Below, one piece after another: positions 14,783 through 21,351 of a DNA stretch of 41,358 nucleotides. The first letter of the stretch is position 1. Each line of letters begins with the position of its first letter. The stretch comes from Pseudomonadota bacterium (GTDB lineage Bacteria > Pseudomonadota > Gammaproteobacteria > Steroidobacterales > Steroidobacteraceae). The notes beneath the pieces were generated by a model. The model searched no databases, was not told the origin of the DNA, and saw only the letters and a list, made by a program, of their open reading frames with translations. The position numbers were made by a program, and so were the translations under genes. The stretch is taken from positions 1 through 41,358 of the forward strand of contig JAFEFN010000015.1 in assembly GCA_018240525.1 (NCBI GenBank), written 5' to 3'.

Positions 14783-16600
14783 ATGTCGAAGCTGCAATCC
14801 CGCGCCGGCGCCCGCCTGGGGCTGTTCCTCGCACTGGCTCTGGCGAGCGCGACCGCCCTGTGCGCGCCAGCCGTGCCGGCGGATGCCGTCTATGCCAACG
14901 GCACGGTCTTTACCGGCACCGGCGGTGCACGTGCCCAGGCGTTCGTGGTCAAGGCCGGCCGCATTGCCTTCGTCGGCAGCAGCGAGGAGGCGCGTCGCCA
15001 GGGTGGCGGGCTGCCCGTGACCGACCTTCAGGGACAGTTCGTGATGCCGGGCCTCGTCGACGGCCACATGCATCCGCTGGAGGGCGGTCAGAAGCTCATG
15101 AAGTGCAGCCTGAACTACGAGCGCCTGACCGTGCCGCAGATGCAGGCCGCGATCCAGAAGTGCCTGGATGACACCCGCGGCCAGGAGCCCGACGGCTGGC
15201 TCGAGGTCGTCTCCTGGTTCCGCGAGGCCATGATCCCGCGGGATGCCGACACGACCCTCGCCACGCTCGATGCGCTGCACACCAAGCGCCCGATCATCGT
15301 CGTGTCCTCCTTCGGACACAGCGCGCTCATCAACACGCGCGCCATGCATCTGGCGAAGATCGATGCCAACACCAAGGACCCCTCCGGGGGACGCATCAAC
15401 CATGACGCCCACGGTCAGCCGAGCGGCATCCTCGAGGACTCCGCCTACGAGCCGGTGCTGGCGCTGATCCCCAAGTTCACGCCAGCGATGAACCACGAGG
15501 CCGCGCGCAAGGCACTGAAGGCGATGGGTGAGCAGGGCGTCACGAGCTTCCTCGACGCCGCGGCCGACGAGCAGACCATCGGCGCCTTCGCCGGCGTCTC
15601 CAAGGCCGGCGGGCTCACCGCGCGCGGGCACTTCGCGGTCGTCATCGGGGCCGACGAGGGGCTGGACCCGGACAAGGCGGTCGCGCGTGCGCGCGGGCTG
15701 GCGAAGCAATTCGACCAGGGGCCCGCGCAGGTGGCACCCACCGTCATGGTGCGCAACATCAAGATGTTCCTGGACGGGGTGATCACGGCCCCCGCCTTCA
15801 CCGGCGCGATGCTCGCGCCGTATCTGGAGAACAAGGGCAGCGCCGAGGCACCGCACTGGGTCCCCAGCAGCAACAGCGGGCCGGCCATCTACTTCGCCCC
15901 GGAGGTGCTCAGCAAGCTGGTGCTCACGGCCGCCCGTGCGGGCCTCGAGCCGCACATGCACGCCGATGGCGACCGCGCGGTGCGCGCCGCGCTCGATGCC
16001 TACCAGGTGCTGCGCAAGGAATTCCCGCCCGAGAAGGTGCGCGCCGCCATCGCGCACGACGAGGCGGTCGATCCGGCCGACTACGGCCGCTACGCGCAGC
16101 TGTCGGTGATCCCGGTGCTCTCCTTCCAGTGGGAAAAGCGCGCACCCGACACCCTCGACAATGACGAGGACTACCTGGGGCCCGAGCGCATGCGCATCAC
16201 CGAGCCGGCGGGGTACCTTGCACGCGCCGGCGCGCGCATCGCCTACGGCAGCGACTGGCCGGTGGACCCGCTGAACGAATGGTTCGCGCTCAAGGTCGCG
16301 GTGACCCGGGAGAACGACCCGGCGGCGGGCGAGAAGTACCGCGGCCGGCTGGGCGATGACCCGGGGCTGAGCGTCGAGCAGGCGCTCACGGCGATCACCG
16401 CCAACTCCGCCTACGAGCTGCACGCCGACCGCGAGGTCGGCACCCTCGAAGCCGGCAAGTTCGCCGACTTCATCGTGCTCGACCGCGACCCGTTCGCGAT
16501 CCCGCCGGCGCAGCTCGCCGATGTGAAGGTGCGGCGCACCGTGGTCGGTGGCCGCACGGTGTACAGCGCGGCGCCGCCGCGCCCGTATCGGACGAAGTAG
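14783..16600 (+). CDS. Exported YtcJ-like amidohydrolase
   Basis: The 605-aa product is a metal-dependent hydrolase of the amidohydrolase superfamily, YtcJ/AepA-like group. A signal peptide (LGLFLALALASATALCAPA) suggests periplasmic location. Seen motifs: the beta-sandwich start DAVYANGTVFTGTGG; GLVDGHMHP with metal-binding His95 and His97; HMHADGDRA at residues 391-399; the late Asp in IAYGSDWPVDPLN; and the closing VGTLEAGKFADFIVLDRDPF. Members of this group act on amide or imide bonds of varied small molecules, and the substrate here is unknown. It sits between an S41-like peptidase gene (54-nt gap) and a GNAT gene (3-nt gap), so the three may be one transcript. Confidence 0.88.
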   Translation: MSKLQSRAGARLGLFLALALASATALCAPAVPADAVYANGTVFTGTGGARAQAFVVKAGRIAFVGSSEEARRQGGGLPVTDLQGQFVMPGLVDGHMHPLEGGQKLMKCSLNYERLTVPQMQAAIQKCLDDTRGQEPDGWLEVVSWFREAMIPRDADTTLATLDALHTKRPIIVVSSFGHSALINTRAMHLAKIDANTKDPSGGRINHDAHGQPSGILEDSAYEPVLALIPKFTPAMNHEAARKALKAMGEQGVTSFLDAAADEQTIGAFAGVSKAGGLTARGHFAVVIGADEGLDPDKAVARARGLAKQFDQGPAQVAPTVMVRNIKMFLDGVITAPAFTGAMLAPYLENKGSAEAPHWVPSSNSGPAIYFAPEVLSKLVLTAARAGLEPHMHADGDRAVRAALDAYQVLRKEFPPEKVRAAIAHDEAVDPADYGRYAQLSVIPVLSFQWEKRAPDTLDNDEDYLGPERMRITEPAGYLARAGARIAYGSDWPVDPLNEWFALKVAVTRENDPAAGEKYRGRLGDDPGLSVEQALTAITANSAYELHADREVGTLEAGKFADFIVLDRDPFAIPPAQLADVKVRRTVVGGRTVYSAAPPRPYRTK

Positions 16601-16603
16601 GCC

Positions 16604-17239
16604 ATGCTGGATGCCATGCGGGTGCTCGAGGGGATGTACGTGCGCCTCGAGCCGCTCGAGGAGCGCCACGTCGGACCGCTGCTTGCCGCCGGCCACGGCC
16701 AGGCGGAGCTGTATCGCTGGACGAATGTGCCGCAGGAGCGCGCCCTCATGGAGCGCTACGTGAAGACCGCGATGCGCAGCCGCGACGCGGGCGATGCGGT
16801 CCCGTATGCCACCGTACGGCGCAGCGATGGCGTGGTGGTCGGCTCCACCCGCTTCTTCGACATCGCACGCTGGGCGTGGCCCGCGTCGCACCCGCGCGCG
16901 GCCTCCGGCGGGGTGGACAACTGCGAGATCGGCTACACGTGGCTGAACTCCACGGCGATCCGCACCGCCATCAATACCGAGGCGAAGTACCTCATGCTGC
17001 ACCACGCCTTCGAGGACTGGGACGCCCACTCGGTGTGCTTCCACACCGACGCGCGCAACGAGCGCTCCTGCGATGCGCTCGCCCGGCTCGGGGCGCGCTT
17101 CGAGGGCACGCTGCGCGCGCACCGCCTGTCCACGGACCTGAAGCCGCGCGATTCGGCGCGCTACAGCATCACCCGGGCGGAGTGGCCGGCGATCAGTGCG
17201 CGCCTGCTGCAGCGACTGGGGCAGGGCGCGGCAGGCTGA
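16604..17239 (+). CDS. GNAT family N-acetyltransferase (RimJ/RimL-like)
   Basis: The 211-aa product resembles RimJ/RimL-type acetyltransferases, which use acetyl-CoA to acetylate amino groups of proteins or small molecules. It opens YVRLEPLEERHVGPLLAA. It continues with VVVGSTRFFDIARW and CEIGYTWLNSTAIRTAINTE, the position of the acetyl-CoA loop, then YLMLHHAFEDW and CFHTDARNERSCDALARLGA. That last stretch is typical of the C-terminal half of this fold. Substrate unknown. It starts 3 nt after the amidohydrolase gene. Its last 47 bases overlap the 3' end of the convergent amidohydrolase gene on the - strand, so both strands code there. Confidence 0.88.
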   Translation: MLDAMRVLEGMYVRLEPLEERHVGPLLAAGHGQAELYRWTNVPQERALMERYVKTAMRSRDAGDAVPYATVRRSDGVVVGSTRFFDIARWAWPASHPRAASGGVDNCEIGYTWLNSTAIRTAINTEAKYLMLHHAFEDWDAHSVCFHTDARNERSCDALARLGARFEGTLRAHRLSTDLKPRDSARYSITRAEWPAISARLLQRLGQGAAG

Positions 17240-18335
17240 GCGCGGGCGCCCACGCGCGCGGGAAGAGCGCCTCGGCGTTGGTGCGGTAGATCTTGTCGAC
17301 CACGCTGCGCGGCAGCTGCAGTCCTTTGAACGGCGCCGCGAAGTCCGGCGAGTGCAGGGTGGCCCCCCCGGTCAGAAACCGCCAGTCCTCCAGCCAGTCG
17401 CGGTGCACTTCGGTCACCGCCTGCGGATCCGCATCCCCGGGCCCGTAGGCTTCGTCGCTGCCGTAGAGGATGCGGTCCTGGTAGCGCACCAGGAAGGCGC
17501 GCACGCGCCCGCGGTCCTGCACGGCCTGGTACTTCAGGTGCACCATGCGCGCGGCGACATCGACGCGCGCATCCGGGAAACGCTCGAGGAAGTCGGCGAC
17601 CTTGTCGACGTCCCACTCGAGCGAGGCCAGGTGCACGGCATCCACCTTCAGGTGCGGGTGCCGGGCGAGCGCGCGGTCGCGCGCGGCCAGGATGGCATCG
17701 TGCGCGGGCATCTCCGGGTGCTGGTACATGTAGTACTGGGGGTGCTCCCGGAAGTACTCCAGGTCGGAGCGCACCGTCATTCTTTCTGGCGGCAGCCAGC
17801 AGTTGAGCGGTTCCGCCTGGTGGTTGAGCAGCACCAGGTGGCGCGACTCGATCAGCGCGAGGACCGGCTCCAGGTGTGGATCGTCGAGCATCACGTAGTG
17901 GCCCGGCGCATCCTGCAGGCTCATGCCGATGTTCTTCCAGATCTTGATGCCGACGGCGCCGTGTTCCCGGGCGTTCTCGATGGACGCCTCCGCCGCCTCG
18001 AGCCATGCCGCGGAGGGAAATCCGTCCACGGAGAAGGTGCCGGCGAAGGCCACGCGCCCGGGATAGTGCTCACGCAGCGACACCGCGTCCTTGAGCTGCT
18101 CGGCCGGTGGCGGGAAGTCGGGATAGTCTACGTTGATGGTCAGCACGCGGAAGTTGTCGCGCAGCGCCTGTGCCATGAACAGCGTCGACGGGCCGTGCAA
18201 GTGTACGTGCGCGTCGATCTTGCGGACGTAGGCAAAGTCATTCGCGTCGTAGTAGCGTTCCGCGGCCGCAGCCGGGGCCGCCTGCGCGCCGAGCACGAGC
18301 GTGCCCAGCGTGAAAAGAAGCATGCGTACGCTCAT
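17193..18335 (-). CDS. Exported amidohydrolase (amidohydrolase_2 type) in the aga operon
   Basis: The 380-aa product has a signal peptide (MLLFTLGTLVLGAQAAPAAA) and then a TIM-barrel metal hydrolase. KIDAHVHLHG carries the His43-x-His45 metal motif. GAVGIKIWKNIG, LVLLNHQAE, VDAVHLASLEWD and ILYGSDEAYG supply the later His and Asp positions of the superfamily. It is the last gene of the GH36-regulator-amidohydrolase operon; its ATG overlaps the regulator's stop (ATGA). Family relatives include lactonases, decarboxylases and amide hydrolases, so the substrate is open. Its place beside amino-sugar genes and its export make a glycan or sugar substrate likely (inference). Translation may instead start at Met5 (18323). 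Confidence 0.85.
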   Translation of the reverse strand: MSVRMLLFTLGTLVLGAQAAPAAAAERYYDANDFAYVRKIDAHVHLHGPSTLFMAQALRDNFRVLTINVDYPDFPPPAEQLKDAVSLREHYPGRVAFAGTFSVDGFPSAAWLEAAEASIENAREHGAVGIKIWKNIGMSLQDAPGHYVMLDDPHLEPVLALIESRHLVLLNHQAEPLNCWLPPERMTVRSDLEYFREHPQYYMYQHPEMPAHDAILAARDRALARHPHLKVDAVHLASLEWDVDKVADFLERFPDARVDVAARMVHLKYQAVQDRGRVRAFLVRYQDRILYGSDEAYGPGDADPQAVTEVHRDWLEDWRFLTGGATLHSPDFAAPFKGLQLPRSVVDKIYRTNAEALFPRAWAPALSLPRPAPVAAAGAH

Positions 18336-19117
18336 ACCAAGCGCACCTCGATGCCGCGCCGGCGCAGCTCCTCGACCGGCTCGGGCGGGGCACTGAGGTC
18401 GGTGATCAGCATGTGCAGCTGCTCGACGCGCGCGATCAGCGACACGTTGCGCCGCTGTAGTTTGGAGGCATCGGCCACCACCACCACCTGGCGGGCGATG
18501 CGGATCATCTGCGCATTGAGCTCCGCCTCCGGCAGGTGCGGGGTCATCACGCCGACCTCCGGGTCGATGCCGTCGGCACCCAGGTAGAGCCGGTCGGCCT
18601 GCAGGTTCGACAGCGCACTCTCGGCCATGGGCCCGGAGAGCGAGTTGGACTCGCGCCTGAGGATCCCGCCCGGGACGATGAGCCGCACGGCCGGCACGTC
18701 GAGGAGCAGCGCGGCGACGTTCAGCGCGTTGGTGATGACGTTGATCGACTTGAGGTCGAGCTTGCGGATCGCGCGGGCGATCTCCGCCGTGGTCGTGCCG
18801 GAGTCCAGGATCAGGGTCTCGCCGTCGCGGATCAGGGCCGCGGCGGCCTGCCCGATGCGGACCTTCTCGGCATGGTGCTGCAGCTGCTTGACGTCGAGCG
18901 ACTGGTCGAGTTCCTCGGACAGGCGCAGCGCGCCGCCGTGGGTGCGCACCAGCACGCCCGCCGACTCGAGCACCGACAGGTCGCCGCGGATCGTGACCTG
19001 GGAGGTGCCGAAGCGACTGGCGAGCGCGCCCACGGTGACGCGGCCCTGCTCGCGCACCAGCGCGGATATGCGCCGGCGGCGCTCCTCGGCCAGCAGCCCC
19101 TGTTCGGCGGCGGCCAT
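18332..19117 (-). CDS. agaR: DeoR-family transcriptional regulator, AgaR-like
   Basis: The 261-aa product has a DeoR-type helix-turn-helix at about residues 10-55 (RRRISALVREQGRVTVGALA, then SRFGTSQVTIRGDLSVLESA). Its C-terminal sugar-phosphate-sensing domain resembles ribose-5-phosphate isomerase, with LILDSGTTTAEIARAI, VITNALNVA, VPGGILRRESNSLSGP and DRLYLGADGID. DeoR proteins are usually repressors released by a phosphosugar. The neighbours (agaS, kbaZ, sugar kinase) and two TTTCGTTT repeats upstream of the divergent receptor gene point to AgaR. The start ATG overlaps the GH36 stop (TGATG), and the stop overlaps the next gene (ATGA), so the three are translationally coupled. Confidence 0.88.
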   Translation of the reverse strand: MAAAEQGLLAEERRRRISALVREQGRVTVGALASRFGTSQVTIRGDLSVLESAGVLVRTHGGALRLSEELDQSLDVKQLQHHAEKVRIGQAAAALIRDGETLILDSGTTTAEIARAIRKLDLKSINVITNALNVAALLLDVPAVRLIVPGGILRRESNSLSGPMAESALSNLQADRLYLGADGIDPEVGVMTPHLPEAELNAQMIRIARQVVVVADASKLQRRNVSLIARVEQLHMLITDLSAPPEPVEELRRRGIEVRLV

Positions 19118-21213
19118 CACGCGGGCAGCGCCTCGATGACCAGGAACCTGCTGAAGGACACCGGCAGCCGGTCGCGGCCGGCGGCCACCTCGCCCAGGTC
19201 GCGCCCGGCGAAGTAGTCACGCACGCGGTAGCGTCCCGGGCCCAGGCCGCGCAGCGTGACCTCGCCGGTGAACTGGGGAGCGTAAAAGGCGTAGTAGAGC
19301 CGCCCGTCCTTCTCGATGGCGTGCGTCTCCGGCCGGTCGAAGCCGATGTCGTAAAGCTCGCCCCGATACGTGCCCTTGGATAGCAGGCGCTCGTTGTAGA
19401 GCGCGATCCAGTGCCGCCACAGCACCTCGCGCTCGGGGGTCAGCAGGAACGAATCCTTCGGCTTCGGATCCCTGGGCCAGGTGAACTTGGTGGAGACCAC
19501 CGCGCCGATGCCGACCGTGGAGGCGAAGTCATCGCCTCCGTCGCTGAGTTCCACGTGGTCGCCGGCAAAGCTGGCACCGCTGCCCATGAGGCCCTTGAGC
19601 GTCTTGCCCTTGTGCCGCACCTGCCAGGAGGACTCCGGGTCCGAGGCCGGTGCCTGGTTGAAGGCGCGGAAGCTGTAGTAGGAGTAGGCGGTGCCGCAGG
19701 GGCACAGCTCGACGCAGGCCTCGGGGTGGGTGCTCATGGCGGTCTGGTACATCCCGTACAGGAAGTCCTGCAGGTGCGTGACCGAGTCCTCGGGGCTGGC
19801 ATGCCGGTGCGCCGGGTTGTAGCACGGGGCGACCCCGTTCAGGTGCTGGCCGTCGATCTTCAGCCCGTCAAAGCCCCACTCGCCCACCAGGCGGCGCACC
19901 ATCGCCTGGAAGTATTCCTGTGTCTTGGGGTACGCCGGGCACAGGTAGAAGCTGTTCCACCACGATACCGCCTGGGGCGCCCCCTCCTTGTCCAGCAGCA
20001 GCATGTCGGAGTGATCGTGCAGGAGGTCCGAGCCCGGCGCGGCGGCGAGCGGGGCGACCCACAGGCGCGGCTTCAGGCCATGTGCGCGGATCGTGCTCAC
20101 CAGCTCCAGCATATCGGCCTTGCCGCGGGGATACTTGGCGCGGTCAAGCTGCCAGTCGCCGACGTTGTTCTGCCAGCCGTCGTCGATCACCGCCCAGCCG
20201 AGCCCGAGTTCCTTCACCTTCGGCAGGGTGTCGCGGATCAGCTCGAGCGTGCAGTCGCGCTCATACCCCCATGCGCACCAGATCGACTCGAACGCCGAGT
20301 CCGGCGCCGGCGGAGAGCTGACCCCGCGCTCGCGCATCAGCTCGCGGTATTGCGTGACGGTCGCGAAGTGGTCCCCGCGGTGCACGCTGATGAAGCTCTC
20401 CGCGGTGGTCAGCCTCTCCCCCGGGGCGAGGACGCGGTCGGTGACGGCCTTCAGTGCCACGTCCACGCCGTGCGCGCCGCGGCTGACCGGCAGCGACACT
20501 TCCAGGGGCACCAGTGCCAGGTGTCCCACGGCGAGCCCGCCGTCGCGGCGCCACACGTCGGCGATCGGGATGCCGCCACCGTAGTCGGAGCTGGTCATGC
20601 CCATGAAGTTCTCCTGCGCGTACTCGCGGCCGACCGGCCGCACCCAGTCGCGCCGGTCCTCGTGCGTGCTGCCGCAGTAGTTCCAGAAGGCCGGTTCCGC
20701 GGTCGGCGCCGCGGGCGACAGCAGTCGCACCGCCCCCTGGGACCAGCCGGTCACGTGCACGGGGGCAGCCGAGGTGTTGCGGTAGCTGACCCGCGCGACG
20801 GCGATGCCCGGGTGGCGCTCGTACAGCTCGACCTCGAGGCACTTCTCCAGCTGGGCGCCGGCGCTGCCGCACGCGCGCAGGCGCGTGCCCGGGCCGTGCC
20901 CGGTGCTGACCGCCTCGCGCGACTGCTCCCGGACCGCGAACAGTTCCGCCGGGGGGCGGCCGGAGATCCGCAGTGCATCCGGCGCGGTCCAGTCGGACAT
21001 GAGAACCGGGCGCCCCGAAACCAGCTGCCAGACCCGCCAGCGCAGCTGCCGGTCGAAGTCCAGGCGGATGCGGCTATCGGCGAGGGTGGCGCCCCCGGGG
21101 GTGCTCGGCGCTGCCAGGGCCCGTGCGGCCTGCGCCGCCAAGGGGCTGCCTGCGGCCGCGCTGGCCCCTGCAAGCTGCAGGAAGCGGCGCCGGCTGGTGG
21201 GGGTTCTCCTCAT
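19117..21213 (-). CDS. Tat-exported GH36-type alpha-galactosidase / alpha-N-acetylgalactosaminidase
   Basis: The 698-aa product begins with a Tat signal (TSRRRFLQLAGASAAAG), so it is exported folded. An N-terminal beta-sandwich is followed by a (beta/alpha)8 barrel with LGLGWAVIDDGWQNN, LKPRLWVAP and GFDGLKIDGQHLNG. Asp454 in KID is the expected nucleophile, and ASDPESSWQVRHK is the likely acid/base region. This is the GH36 (raffinose-synthase-like) pattern. GH36 includes alpha-galactosidases, alpha-N-acetylgalactosaminidases and galactosaminidases. The aga context favours a GalNAc or GalN-terminated glycan, which is inference. The ATG at 21213 was chosen because it places the twin-arginine motif near the N-terminus. 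It is first in the operon with agaR. Confidence 0.85.
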   Translation of the reverse strand: MRRTPTSRRRFLQLAGASAAAGSPLAAQAARALAAPSTPGGATLADSRIRLDFDRQLRWRVWQLVSGRPVLMSDWTAPDALRISGRPPAELFAVREQSREAVSTGHGPGTRLRACGSAGAQLEKCLEVELYERHPGIAVARVSYRNTSAAPVHVTGWSQGAVRLLSPAAPTAEPAFWNYCGSTHEDRRDWVRPVGREYAQENFMGMTSSDYGGGIPIADVWRRDGGLAVGHLALVPLEVSLPVSRGAHGVDVALKAVTDRVLAPGERLTTAESFISVHRGDHFATVTQYRELMRERGVSSPPAPDSAFESIWCAWGYERDCTLELIRDTLPKVKELGLGWAVIDDGWQNNVGDWQLDRAKYPRGKADMLELVSTIRAHGLKPRLWVAPLAAAPGSDLLHDHSDMLLLDKEGAPQAVSWWNSFYLCPAYPKTQEYFQAMVRRLVGEWGFDGLKIDGQHLNGVAPCYNPAHRHASPEDSVTHLQDFLYGMYQTAMSTHPEACVELCPCGTAYSYYSFRAFNQAPASDPESSWQVRHKGKTLKGLMGSGASFAGDHVELSDGGDDFASTVGIGAVVSTKFTWPRDPKPKDSFLLTPEREVLWRHWIALYNERLLSKGTYRGELYDIGFDRPETHAIEKDGRLYYAFYAPQFTGEVTLRGLGPGRYRVRDYFAGRDLGEVAAGRDRLPVSFSRFLVIEALPA

Positions 21214-21252
21214 GGGTACTCGCAAGTCTAGCGAACCGCCGCTCGTCTTCTC

Positions 21253-21281
21253 TTGACACAAATGAAGATATTCGAAATATT
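21253..21281 (+). promoter_or_regulatory. Candidate promoter of the receptor-aga operon
   Basis: TTGACA (21253-21258) is followed after 17 bases by AATATT (21276-21281), inside a sharply AT-rich patch between divergent GH36 and receptor genes. The -35 is perfect and the -10 is weaker. The predicted transcript start lies about 60 nt before the receptor ATG, upstream of the candidate operator. Confidence 0.55.
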
Positions 21282-21291
21282 AAAGAAAATA

Positions 21292-21311
21292 AATCGCAAT
21301 AAATAGCGATT
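21292..21311. promoter_or_regulatory. Inverted repeat in the aga divergent region
   Basis: AATCGC-N8-GCGATT is a perfect 6-bp inverted repeat just downstream of the candidate promoter. It may be an RNA hairpin or a binding site for a second regulator, such as a global carbon regulator. No family is assigned. Confidence 0.4.
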
Positions 21312-21317
21312 AGCTGA

Positions 21318-21337
21318 CTTTCGTTTAGTTTCGTTTC
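21318..21337 (+). promoter_or_regulatory. Candidate AgaR operator
   Basis: TTTCGTTT occurs twice (21319-21326 and 21329-21336), 10 bases apart, so both copies face the same side of the helix. The E. coli AgaR consensus contains TTTCRTTTYRTTTY; this site agrees at all positions but one. It lies between the promoter and the ribosome-binding site GAGGGAG of the receptor gene, where a bound repressor would block transcription. Confidence 0.7.
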
Positions 21338-21351
21338 TGAGGGAGCGCACC

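Noticed and set aside
14708..17122. Antisense open frame of 804 codons opposite the YtcJ-like and GNAT genes
   Set aside because: No recognisable motifs; the sense-strand proteins have full family signatures. The same applies to the long antisense frames at 8249-10801, 19411-21231, 21325-23847, 25009-27330, 30179-32575, 36154-37935 and 38924-40840.
17193..18335. Ordinary cytoplasmic GalNAc-6-phosphate deacetylase (AgaA)
   Set aside because: The protein has a signal peptide and belongs to the amidohydrolase_2 type, not the NagA/AgaA type. A cytoplasmic phosphosugar substrate is unlikely.
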